This document shows positions 1-9,638 of a stretch of 64,000 bases of DNA, piece after piece. The notes below the pieces were generated by a model. That model was not told where the DNA came from. It saw only the letters and a list, made by a program, of their open reading frames with translations, and searched no databases. Made by a program: the position numbers and the translations under genes. The DNA comes from Dichomitus squalens LYAD-421 SS1 (Eukaryota; Basidiomycota; Agaricomycetes; Polyporales; Polyporaceae). The DNA lies in NCBI RefSeq assembly GCF_000275845.1, contig NW_006766883.1, forward strand, positions 1,935,722 through 1,999,721, in the 5' to 3' direction. Each line of letters starts with the position of its first letter. The first letter of the stretch is position 1.

Positions 1-429
1 TGTCCTTCAGTTTGCCGAAGAAGCCTCTGGAATGCTGGGACTGGCCCGCGACGGGCGTCCCAGGATGCGAATGTGACGTCCCAATTGCGTCGCTCCTGGC
101 AGGAGGAGCCAGACGCGAGCCAGACGCTGACGAACCCGAGAATGAATGGCGCCGGGGCGTGTACGGAGGCGGTTGCTCGCTCGGACGCTCTGCGGCTAGT
201 CGATCACGAATGTCAGGGTGCTCTGCAAGGAACTGCTCGTCTTCGAATGGGTGAACCCATATTGACCGAGGCGGCTTGGCCTGCGTGTCTACCTGCTCAC
301 AAAGCTGAGGATCAGCGACCAAACTGTTGGGAGCAGACAACGACGGACCCAGAACGGATGTTTGGACTTGGGATCAAATTCGCGGATCCAACCATCCGGA
401 AGTGGTGTATCGTCGTAGTTGGAACTCAT
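1..429 (-). CDS. WW-domain protein, 3' part cut by the window edge
   Basis: I read two exons: 429–349, then 292 running off the window start, with a 56-bp intron (293–348). The start is the ATG at 429, giving MSSNYDDTPLPDGWIRE. The WW domain spans residues ~9–43: the first Trp is in DGWIREFDP, the intron falls just after the Phe-Trp pair, and exon 2 resumes with VDT, a PPRSIW motif holding the second Trp, and HPFEDEQF. A Pro/Ser-rich linker (PPPYTPRRHSFSGSS) follows and ends in GFFGKLKD before the edge. WW domains bind proline-rich ligands. I recognise this as a common fungal architecture but cannot assign a partner or process. The C-terminus is missing. The decayed copies at 4979–5765 belong to the same family. 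Confidence 0.85.
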
Positions 430-1038
430 GCTGGTCGTGGTAGAAGGTGAAGTAGATGCGGGAGCTTCGAGACGAGCTCTGTTGACAGGAAGCCCGAGCT
501 GCTCTGCTCCACAGCCACACTTCGCTGACGTCACCCTGAGCCCCTGATCGAGATCTGGCAGCTCGGGGATATGTTTGCAGCGCGTCGAAGCAGTGCATTC
601 TCGTAATGCCTTACATATAGGTACTCAATACACGACAGCGAACGAAGTCCAATTCGTTGTGGACAGATAGCAGAAGATGGGAATGTATCGTAGGAAATAC
701 ATGAGATAGCGCGTGCGAGTAGTGTGTAGAACAAAATTGGGATACTTGGGATACGGAGGATAGATAGGGCGAAGCTATGCTAGGGAAAAGATAACACGGA
801 AAAGCGATGGGTATATGACATGATGATGTGCGGGAACGACCTTGCGAATGAGACGCGGAGACCGAGACGGGGAACATGACCTGAGAAGGGAGCAACGTCG
901 TCATTACGACGATCGGCCCGGCAGCTTTGAGGTACCTGCCTTACAGATGCGCGACGGAGGCACGAGAACTGAACTATAGTACGGCTTCAGCACTATTATA
1001 ACATCTATCGACAGGAGTGAGAACTCACCCAAATCCGA
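430..1038. other. Intergenic stretch between the WW gene and the zinc-finger-like gene
   Basis: About 600 bases upstream of the WW-domain start and downstream of the next minus-strand gene. I see only short overlapping ORFs with no family resemblance. It presumably holds the WW gene promoter and 5' UTR. No convincing core promoter element stands out. Confidence 0.5.
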
Positions 1039-2297
1039 TTAGACGATCTTCGCCCTGCGGGCTCGTCGCCCGCGCGGGCGGCGCTTTCCCCCGTCGACGA
1101 TCCCGGACTTCTGCCCCTGTACCCCGCCATTGTCGAGGCGGCGCCCACGGCTCTTCCTGCGGTTCACAGTCCTCCACTCGCTAGGTTGCGCATCCTGTGC
1201 CTCCGTCCGAGGCCGCTCGGGCTGAGAGGGTGGGGTGTCGGCGGAGTTGTGCCTTGCGGCGTACTGCTCAGGTGAGAAACCCCAGGCAAGGTACTCCTGG
1301 CGGAGATCGACCTCGACAAGCCACATATTTGGCTCGGTATCGACAGCAGGGGCCCGCCACTGCTTCTCCTTGTATATGCCCGCCTTGACCGCCGCTGAGT
1401 AACAGCCGACTGCGTCGAATCCTTCTTCATCGGGGTGGAACGAATCGACGTCGTACCACTTCCCAGGGATACCCTTACAAGCGTAGTCGTCTACCTCCCG
1501 ATCCGGGTCGACATCTTCCGTGCAATTCTTCTCCTCGCCGCATTCCTCCTCGCTAGGCTTGCCATTGTCGTTCCAGTCCTGGTACTTCTGATTGTACCTG
1601 TCGATAAACGTATCCATGGACTCCGGCGCTTCGTCACGCTGAGCGGCGGCGATGTTGTCGAGCCAGTGGTTGATGAACTCCTCGGCACGTTCGGACGGGT
1701 AGGCCTGCTCCCAGGGGGAGGAGTCCAAGGGGATGGGCGTCGGGCCCCAGTCCACAGGAGGATTCCAAAACCATTCGTCATGCAGCCTTTCCTGAACCTT
1801 AGCCTGATGCTTCTCGTTGTGTTGTTCGTGGTGAAGTGCCGCGGAAAGGTTCATCGCCTGACCTTCGGCGTAGCCGGGAGGCGTACATATTTTGCAGTAG
1901 AATCGGCCGGGCCGACGCTTTACGGGTGCAAAGTCTGGAAACAAACGGAGATCGTTGTGAACCACTCGTGGTTATGACGGAGGCAACCTGATGCTTACCG
2001 TCGGGGTTGTTGAACTGCGAAGGAACAGCACGCATAGTGGCGACAAGGGAAGAGCGGTTGTGAATGAGGTGTCGTAGTGCTGGGACGATGCCAGCGAAGG
2101 TGGTGAAACAGATCGAAGGAGGGGAACCAAGGACGCCCACTTGATATAGGTGCTTGCCAGTGCTTTGTCTCGCTGCAGCCACCGCCTGAATCACGGACAT
2201 CAAGGGATCTCACCGCAGATCTCTCTTGATCGGGATGCTCCCATTGGCTCCGAGCGTCGTCATCTAGGCGCTCTATCAACTCAATTGTCCCATTCAT
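1039..2297 (-). CDS. Hypothetical protein with N-terminal CxxC…HxxxxH finger and basic tail
   Basis: The main exon (about 1966–1039, ending in TAA) is joined through a short intron (about 1967–2000) to an upstream exon whose phase matches: …FNNPD, then VVHNDLRLFP. A first exon beginning ATG at 2297 (MNGTIELIERLDDD) is plausible through a second, less certain intron of about 61 bp. Just inside the main exon lies RFYCKICTPPGY, followed by ALHHEQHNEKH, a Cys-x2-Cys…His pattern resembling a U1-type zinc finger. The middle is acidic. The C-terminus is strongly basic (GKRRPRGRRARRAK), compatible with nuclear or nucleic-acid binding. I do not recognise the family; function is unknown. Confidence 0.65.
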
Positions 2298-2583
2298 GGC
2301 TGCGTCTGGAAAGCTGACGAGCGGTCAGCGGAACGGCACCCGCAGCGACTGTGACTCACGAAGATAGCTGCCGCCCACCGCGGTCTGGTCAGGTTCAGTT
2401 TCCAACGTTCAACTGGAGCTCCGGAACGCAACTAACGGCGCAGTGCGCCGGAGTATGTGAATATGATTACATATATAGTCCGATGTCCTTGAATGTGAAA
2501 CCCAAAGAGACAAGTGCGACGGGAGAAGAAGTGTGAGATCATGGGAATGTACGGAAGGGCGGAGGAAGGCGACGTCTATTAGC
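2298..2583. other. Short intergenic region
   Basis: Upstream of the zinc-finger-like gene start and downstream of the LCCL gene stop. It contains an AT-rich ATATGATTACATATATAG patch near 2459 but no recognisable gene. Confidence 0.4.
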
Positions 2584-4773
2584 TTATGAGGGTCCAGGAA
2601 GAGGGTCTACCCATGAGCCGTTCGGATACAGCGTAGCCGCCTTGGTGAAATCTCCGGCTGTTCCGCCGCTAGTGAACTGTTTTTAGGAGCACACATCAGT
2701 ATCACCACATGCGGTGCAGACTACGACCAAAAGTTTTGAGAAAAACCAACTTACTGCGAGCCTAAAGAAGTGTATGATTCCGGGTTGCAGCGCCGCCAAG
2801 GAGTAGTTCAGCGCAGAGCCAACGTATCGCTCGACGTCGTCGACCAGAAGCGCAAAGCCGTCCCAGTTCTCGCCGTCCGGGATTGAATTCCAGAAGATGG
2901 TCTGGTTCTGTAGCGGGATGGAAGCGTTGTATGTCGTCGAATTCGTCACGAACGCGGGCAAATCTGAACCGAGAGGGGCGTCACGCTGCAGCTGCAAGGT
3001 CAAATGGCCACAGCATCAGCAGTCCACGTGTACCGCAGCAAGAAGCCATCAGGACTCGGGAACTCACGTCGGCGGGGGTCTGTAGGACGGAGTCAAAGCC
3101 GAAAGCAGCAACTCCGTTCAAGAACATTCCGAGCAAGAAGCCTTGATAGATCACGGATAAACGGGTGGGGAAGCCGGTTCCAGGCATGAGAACCATGGCG
3201 ATAATGTAATGGTGAATCCGAAGTTCCAAGCCTGGCAGCTGTGAGAGGACGACAACAACCAGGCCCCCCGCGATGTACCATCCCAGATAGTGCGGCAACC
3301 AACCTGTCTTCCTGATCACTCTCACCTGGTTGATCACAATTGCAAGGAGGATGAGAACGATTATTATCAGGGCAGTAAGACCGCCAGGGCGCTGCGTGAT
3401 ATCGGAGGCGGTGAGTCTGTCGATGGGAATCTTGTCCATGGTTATATTCGTCAAGACCCCGACCCAGAAGGGCCCAAGATACCACACTGCTGCTTCGATG
3501 GGAGCCTTCCTGAAGGCCGGCATCGTGAACCGGAATGCAAGGCGCCAGAAAGCGTATGCTACGAATAGCGCAGGCAGGAATTGCTGGAAGGCGTCGTCGA
3601 GAGGAGGGGGGCTAGCCATTGGCTGGGAGAAGAGAGCGACGTGCCAGAAGCCGATGCACACGAGACACCAGAATGCGACTATGGCTTTAGGTCGGAGAAC
3701 AATGAAGATGAGGGCAGTGATGAGGACATTGAATGCCAAGGCTTCGTTGCGGAGGTCGGAGCAACTATGCAGGGAGGTCGTGGGCAGGAATCGGAACGAG
3801 AGTGGGAACACGGAGGGGAAGCCGATGGATGTCAGGCCATGGGCGGTGAAAGGAAGATAATCCGTAAAGTTTCCAACGAGCTCCAGGGTTGCACAACCAC
3901 CTTTGCGATCGCTGATGAGACCACTGTTGACCGTCGCGAGTAAGACCATCAGGATTACTCTGGAAGGGCACAGAAGACTCCACGACTTACGCTTGCTCAG
4001 CAGCAGCACAGATGAACGTGTCTCCTCGATAGGTGTGATCCGCATCTCCTCCACCAACGATGAGAGGTACGAAGTCCACTTGTTCGTCGCCCACTGTCCT
4101 GGGATTCTGCAGCACGACGGAGCTGCATTGTGCGGGACATCGGAAGTCGAAAGTAGAGTTACTGAATGGCATACAGTTTACCCCGTCCAGTCCGCACCCG
4201 TCTAACGCCGCCCAGTACGTCGCGGTGCATCCGATGAAGGAGTCCGCCGGCGTCAGGAAAGACTGTGCCCGCGCGAAGAACGCGAAGCCGATGATATAAC
4301 CCGCCGCCAAGATGACGAAGAGCCATGGGTGCGTGAGCGGACGCGTGCAGCGGATGAGTGCGGGTTCTAGTGCGACGCCGTACTGCTTGCGTCCAGTGTA
4401 TAGGTTGAAGTTCAACCAGGGGGTGGGATCTGCAAAAATCGTCGCTCGGAAGAGGTTCTGTCAAGACATGAGCTTAAGGTCACGCACCTGGCAAGTCCGA
4501 TTTAGGACGCGGCCCTCGGATGTAGAGCCATATACGCTGTAGCCTTTGATGTTTCGCAACGAACGCCCTGAAACGACTTCCCCAAGGCACCGTTCTTGTG
4601 CTCGCCTGAGAAGCAAGCTGGTGATCTTCTAGGTCGAAACTATTGGCAGGAGTGAACTTGACAGGCCTTTCGGAGGGCTCGTCCAGTGTAGTTGCCTCGG
4701 ACCGCCCGACATGGGTTGAGCTTAAGCGAGAAGAGGCCCCAGATCTTGAGCTCGACGTGGATGGCTCTGCCAT
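2584..4773 (-). CDS. LCCL-domain multi-pass membrane protein
   Basis: Five exons with matching phases: 4773–4488, 4429–3993, 3923–3068, ~2991–2755 and 2676–2584; introns are 58–78 bp. The ATG at 4773 starts a Ser-rich cytosolic N-terminus. After it come DPTPWLNFNLYTGRKQYG, a transmembrane segment (WLFVILAAGYIIGFAFF) and the Cys-containing LCCL domain (FIGCTATYWAALDGCGLDG, FRCPAQC, YRGDTFICAAAEQAG, then DRKGGC). About six or seven further membrane helices follow (for example FNVLITALIFIVL, AIVAFWCLVCIGFW, GLTALIIIVLILLAIVI, IAGGLVVVVLSQL). LCCL domains are thought to bind ligands or lipids, and this N-TM/LCCL/multi-TM layout is known in fungi without firm function. A luminal or extracellular loop near the C-terminus carries N-glycosylation sequons (NSTTYNAS, NQT). 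The family call is confident; the role is not. Confidence 0.9.
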
Positions 4774-4978
4774 CCCATGTGATTACAGCTGACGATCCAA
4801 CCGAGTGAGGAGATTGAAGATGACGGAAGGTGTCAAAGAGATTGCAAACACGGGCATAGGAGGTCGGCGGTCATGAGCGGTGAGAAGAGGATCGGAAGCT
4901 GCTTGCGCACTGCCCGCGCACTCCGAGCATTTCCACGGCCGCGCCATCAAGCGCAGTACATCCGGATCCGACGTCTCG

Positions 4979-5220
4979 ATGTCGTCTAACTACTCAATAG
5001 TACCGCTCAGAATTGGCTGGATCTCGGAGCCGCCCGTATCTCGTACCTCCGGATTTTTAGTCACGTCCCCCAAGACGCCGTGCATCCGTTACTGGTGCGT
5101 CACGTCTCATAACAGGCAGGCCTCGCGAGTGCACGCTGACCATCGCCAACCGCTGCAACGCGTGTGCTTGCATTGGGAGTATATCTCTTTCACAAGCCGT
5201 CGGTCTCCTCAAGCCTAGCT
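4979..5220 (+). pseudogene. Decayed WW-domain gene copy
   Basis: Beginning at the ATG near 4979 the frame reads MSSNYSIVPLRIGWISE. This lines up without gaps with the start of the intact WW gene at the window's left end (MSSNYDDTPLPDGWIRE). The next ~25 residues keep Phe, Val, Thr, Pro and the second Trp at the same spacing (GFLVTS, then TPCIRYW), while DP and the PPRS motif are lost. The intact gene has an intron between the Phe-Trp pair and VDT; this copy reads straight across that point. Downstream similarity fades and the frame ends near 5218. I infer a pseudogene, possibly a retrocopy or a copy from an intron-less relative. Confidence 0.55.
4997..5111 (+). repeat. Left arm of an inverted repeat (WW-derived)
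   Basis: About 115 bp starting TAGTACCGCTCAGAATTGG matches the reverse complement of 5651–5765 with roughly eight mismatches by eye. It lies inside the decayed WW copy. Confidence 0.8.
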
Positions 5221-5650
5221 ATATATAAAAAATGCTGCAAGGCCCTATATCAAGTAGCCTAAGGTGGACTACCGCTGGAGTTTCATGATATGAATCATTG
5301 ATGCATCCCATCTCGGCGACTCTAGCGCACAACGGAGACGTGGCACAAGTCGCGCGTACTCCACAATTTCAGAGAGGCTTACTCATAAACATCGTCGCGG
5401 ATATCGGACTCTCAGAATGCAATTGAGAGCACCCTCAGGTGTATGACGACGGTGTTGAAAATGACAACCCGCTTCGCGAAATGTGCTGGCTGAGACATCG
5501 CGCAAGGCCCACAGAGTTGTCCGGCTAGTGAACGCAAATCTTGGGTGCTCTCGCGAAGCTGCTGTTATGGAGCAAGGCTCCTTCTATTGGACAAGGAGGT
5601 GCGCGCGACGACCGCGAGTGCGATTGCGCGCGTCCTGTCGGTCATGAGAT
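5221..5650. other. Spacer between the WW-derived inverted repeats
   Basis: No gene seen. Short ORFs only. The right part (about 5580–5640) holds CG-rich GCGCGCGACGACCGCGAG sequence. Confidence 0.4.
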
Positions 5651-5765
5651 CTGAGACGTGACGAAGTAGTAACGGATGCACGGCGTCTTGGGGAACGTGA
5701 CTCAAAATACGGAGGTACGAGATACGGGCGGCTCCGAGATCCAGCCAATTCTGAGCGGTACTAAT
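5651..5765 (-). repeat. Right arm of the inverted repeat (WW-derived)
   Basis: Reverse-complement partner of 4997–5111, separated from it by about 540 bp. Read on the minus strand it carries the same decayed WW stretch (PLRIGWISEPP), but the MSSNY start is not preserved. A transcript across both arms could fold into a hairpin. Confidence 0.8.
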
Positions 5766-6228
5766 GTCTATCTGGAGCTCAGGTTGAAAGGAACGAGCTG
5801 CGCGTATGTACTAGTACAGTATGCGCATATGCGTCGCATGCCGACGCACCTCCCACGACCTGTCTCTCGAACACCTCCTTCGTCCGTAATGATACCCCCC
5901 ATGATCTTCTGCCCGCCTACCCCGGCCCCAGCTTCCCTGTCAATTCACATGCATTGCAGTCTCGGAAAGGTCATTTAACGGTCAGATGGCAAATTAGACC
6001 CTGGTTTGACAGAGCCAAAGACATCATATTCACCGCAGGCTAGTGTGGTCGGGTGCAGTAACATCGTCGATGATGCTGCCAGGGCATGCGGAGACCCACG
6101 GGGTATATTCATGTGATAGTTAGGAAGAGGGCATCGTGTACAGTTCATAAATACAGGGCCCGTATGGATACGGGGCGCGTCCACCCCTGCCTTCCTCCTC
6201 ACCCCAACTTCCAGATCAGTTGATTACC

Positions 6229-6897
6229 ATGGCCGCTCCCGCCGACAAGACTACTCGCGACATCAGCGGAAAGTACATTATGGTTAGGCTCGCTGTCAAT
6301 GAGGGATGCAGAGCGCAGTCGACTCATAATCTCGACCTAGGACAAGTCCCTTTCCGATGACAATGACGAGATCCTCCGTCTCCAGGGTGTCAGCTGGTGG
6401 ACCCGCAAAGCCATTTCTGTGGCCACACTCTATCTCGACGTGAAGCACTTCACTGAGGACGGCGTCGAGCACATCGAAATCGTACAGACCTTGAGCGGCG
6501 TCAAGGGCACTACCGAGAACCGGATACTGGACGGAGAAGAGCGGCCGCACGAGGATCATGTTTTCGGTGCGGTGCTCTCTACGAGTAGGCGGGTCACCCT
6601 CGATGAGATCGAGTACGACCACCTGAAGAAGGATTGGTCCGACGACTCTTTCGCCGACGGCAAGATCATCTACACTCAGGCAAAGAGTGACACCTCAAAG
6701 AGCGGCAAGACTTGGACTGCCGAGCAGGTGGGGCTTCAGAATCTGTTCTGCCGTACGGGAATCTTGACTGGTGATTTAAGGTATGGGGCTTCGAGCAAGT
6801 CAACGGTGAGAAACGCTACACTCGACATGTCCATTTCGTTGGTCCTGGGGGAGAGATTATCGAGATCCGTTTGGTGTACCAATACAGTACGTCATGA
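6229..6897 (+). CDS. Lipocalin-like small fungal protein
   Basis: Three exons: 6229–6282, 6341–6727 and 6781–6897, all phase 0, with introns of 58 and 53 bp. The last intron could be followed by another (donor at 6887), giving a slightly different C-terminus. The start is the ATG in ACCATGG. The product is about 185 residues: DISGKYIM, then EILRLQGVSWWTRKAI, IEIVQTLSGVKGTTENR, VTLDEIEYDHLKKDW, and after the second intron VWGFEQVNGEKRYTRH and PGGEIIEIRLVYQY. I know this motif order from many basidiomycete hypothetical proteins, usually described as lipocalin-like beta-barrels. There is no signal peptide. Ligand and role are unknown. It ends converging on the minus-strand gene at 7050. Confidence 0.8.
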
Positions 6898-7049
6898 AAT
6901 AGCTCCCTAACCTCGTCCTAGGAACTAACCATCGCGGACAGCCGGCCCCTTGTGATTTGCCAAAGGCAACAACCGGCTGTGTAAGATACTTTGTACATAA
7001 CCTGCTGAAGGAATCGCGAGCCACAGAAGATTATACCTACCTTGTACAT

Positions 7050-7679
7050 TCAGTCCTCCTTTGGAGAAAAGATGCTGATCACCTTCCATACTGCGTCCTT
7101 CCCCCGCTCCCAAGCTTGGGGGCCTCTGCTCTCTTCCCCACCGAACTCGACCATGATACCATCCTTCGTCCATTCGCACCATATGTTGATTGACCCTGAT
7201 GAAGGGCCCGCTCCACCGCCCTTCCGATCCGGCTCGCCCAAAGCCGACACGAATTCCTTGCCAGTCGTCTCCGATGTGACATTGAAGTAACTAGGACGCT
7301 CCTTTGCCTCGATCGCGACGAGATTGAGTGTGATAGGAGAGATGGGATAGGAAGTGTATGGTGACTTGGTCGCGCGAGACGCGTTCGCCCCCGCTTTGGG
7401 CGGCGGGTTATTGTAAACATCGACTCCGTCCAAGACCAACATCCTATCCTGAAGCTCTTCCAGCTTCAGCCCAGTCCTCGGGACATAGCCGCCGACGGGC
7501 TTGAACAGTAGACTGATCCCGAGCGCGTAGTAGTTGAAGTAGACGGCGTCGGGGTAAGCTTTGACTTCGGGAGTGGTAGCGTCCGGTTTGGAGACCTTCT
7601 CAGCAAGGGCAGCGATGTGCGCGGTGACCTTTGATGTATATGGCTTACAGCCAAGGAGTTGTTGGATGTCGCTCGCCAT
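7050..7679 (-). CDS. Conserved basidiomycete hypothetical protein
   Basis: Intronless, 209 residues, from the ATG at 7679 (MASDIQQLLGCKPYTSK). The open frame extends further upstream but has no earlier ATG. Recognisable features in order are AYPDAVYFNYYALGISLLF, GLKLEELQ, LGEPDRKGGGAGPSSGS, IWCEW, GIMVEFGGEESRGPQAWER and GKDAVWK. The GxPxRKGGGxGPSSGS…WCEW…GPQAWERGKDA signature is one I know from other mushrooms, where it is unannotated. No signal peptide or membrane segment is seen. Gene head faces the seipin gene: the two starts are 188 bp apart and probably share a divergent promoter. Confidence 0.75.
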   Translation of the reverse strand: MASDIQQLLGCKPYTSKVTAHIAALAEKVSKPDATTPEVKAYPDAVYFNYYALGISLLFKPVGGYVPRTGLKLEELQDRMLVLDGVDVYNNPPPKAGANASRATKSPYTSYPISPITLNLVAIEAKERPSYFNVTSETTGKEFVSALGEPDRKGGGAGPSSGSINIWCEWTKDGIMVEFGGEESRGPQAWERGKDAVWKVISIFSPKED

Positions 7680-7867
7680 CCAAATATGCCCGTCTGTGGT
7701 GATGGTGAGCGTAGTAGGACAAGGATATGCAGAATCACGTGGGACTGCATTGACATCAATACGCGAGGTCCGCACGGCGCGTCCACTGCGCGCGTTCAAC
7801 TGCTTTCACTGTCCTCCCAACCTCAACCTCCTCTTCTCACCGCACTGTGGACAGTTCAGCTGGTGAA
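7680..7867. promoter_or_regulatory. Divergent promoter region (hypothetical / seipin)
   Basis: Only 188 bp separate the minus-strand start at 7679 from the plus-strand seipin start at 7868, so both promoters must lie here or overlap the genes. This is inferred from gene arrangement; no specific site was identified. Confidence 0.4.
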
Positions 7868-9242
7868 ATGGACAGCCAGAAGCAGGAGCGTGACTCTCGA
7901 GAACGCGAGCAGCTACGCAAGCAAGTCGCAGATGACACTCGCGGCATCCTCAGCAACCTCTGGCCCTTGCAACCTGTCCGGCTCTTCATCGACCTCCTTT
8001 GGGCTGTACTGCGTCTGTTCTCTCCGCTCGCGCCACATCTTGTACCTTTAGCGGTTTTCTCTGTCATACTACCTCTCATCATACTCCTGTCTATCGCGTC
8101 GGGCTTCTTTGTCTGGAAGAACATTGCGGTCAGTTGGGAGACAGACATCTACCTCCAATATGGGTGCGTCTATGCCTCGCGCCGTGCATGTATGTAGTAT
8201 CTTGACCATTACCAACAGCGACGGTGCTATACCGCACGCGGAGGTCGCGTTGTGGAACGTGGCCCCCAATCAGCCCTACGACATATCTCTGCACCTTGTC
8301 GTACCTGCGAATGAAGCTAACATCGCTCTCGGCAATTTCATGGCGAGCCTGACACTCGTCGGTCCATCAAACAGCACCATTGCAGAAGCACGCAAGCCGG
8401 TAGGTTGTCTATGACTGCTCATGCGTCGCAACGAAGCTTGAAGCAGTACTCTCCTCAGGCAATTGTTTTACCGCAATACCTTGCTCCGTGGTCGTTCCTA
8501 TATAACAGGCCGGGTACCGTCAATCTCGAGCTACCTATGCTCAATGACTTCGTGGTGGGGACTTCCCGCGCGACTGCGAGGGTTGAACTTGGTCGTCGCG
8601 ACCAGTGGAGGACGCTCGGTGAGGGGCACGGGCGCGAGCTCGCGGTCCTCTCAGGGTCCGTTCGCGGATTCGTTAGAAAGCATGGCATCCGGTGAGGACC
8701 AGCACGACGGTTGCACGAGAAACTGTACTGATACGTGATCCACCCAGTGGCCTCATATCGCGATTCCCGCTCCTCTCCGCCCTCGCCGCCTCGGGCGTAT
8801 TCTTCTTCATCCTTTTCATTGGTCTGGTCGCGTGCCTCATGCCGGCGGTCGAGTGGCACTACCCTTCTGAGCCTGATGAGCCGCGTCAGCTGGAACCCGA
8901 AGATAAACCTCGCAGACGGAGGCGATCCCGCCGTCCCGAATACATCGAACGTAGCGAGAGCAAGAGTCGTCCAAAGACGCCCACCTCGGCTAGGAGGACA
9001 GAAGGCAGCGGCTCTCGGAGACAAGCGGTCAGTGCAGCTATCTTTCTCCAGTTACTTCTGTTGACCTTCATGTTTTGCAGAGCGGTGACATTAAGACCGA
9101 GGGCGAAGACGACGGGGGCGCCGCAACGTACCAGACGTCCACAGCAGCCCCGGGGACGACTGCAACCGCTTTCAGCGACACAGTGCCCTCTGTCCGACGG
9201 CGACTATCACGACCTCCTGAGGGCGACTTCTTTGAGACATAG
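7868..9242 (+). CDS. SEI1: Seipin (lipid-droplet biogenesis ER protein)
   Basis: Five exons: 7868–8163, 8219–8399, 8459–8691, 8748–9027 and 9081–9242, with introns of 53–59 bp. The product is about 383 residues. An N-terminal amphipathic stretch precedes the first membrane helix (LVPLAVFSVILPLIILLSI). The luminal beta-sandwich follows: DGAIPHAEVALWNVAPNQPY, DISLHLVVPANEANIALGNF, VLPQYLAPWSFLYNRPG and VELGRRDQW. The second helix is ALAASGVFFFILFIGLVACL, followed by a long cytosolic tail rich in Arg, Ser and Pro ending in GDFFET. Seipin oligomers sit at ER–lipid droplet contacts and set droplet size. The two-TM topology and luminal motifs fit the fungal family; the tail is longer than in yeast Sei1. 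Confidence 0.92.
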
Positions 9243-9638
9243 ATCATGGTTTTGTGCATAATCGATCGGGACATACAGTGTAATCACTGCGCACGCATCA
9301 CCGCTTCCGTGTGCGTTGTATAGCATACATTCTCTGGGACGGATGGCGTTGGCAACTTTGCAACGAACTTGTTAGCTCAAACTCAAAGGTAGCCTGAACG
9401 AGAGTCTGTAGTTTCGTTCAACGGCGGGTATATGTGCACATTACCGGGCTGTTTCGAGCTGTATCGAGTTAAGGGCGACCGCCGCCCTTTCACCCCTGCC
9501 CTGGTCACATAATTGCATGTCCGCGAGTTGGAAAGATCATTTGCAAGGTATTCCGGGGTAACTGATGAATACAGCCCTGAAGTGTCTCCTTCTCCAAGAA
9601 ACCAAATGAAAGTACACGATGAATTTACGGCGAGATCC
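9243..9638. other. Convergent 3' intergenic region
   Basis: Between the seipin stop and the stop of the SH3BGR-like gene. No gene seen; presumably the two 3' UTRs. Confidence 0.5.

Noticed and set aside
1435..1977. 180-codon plus-strand ORF with a hydrophobic run (LLLAAFLLARLAIVVPVLVL)
   Set aside because: Antisense to the acidic part of the zinc-finger-like gene; the hydrophobicity is the complement of GAC/GAG codons.
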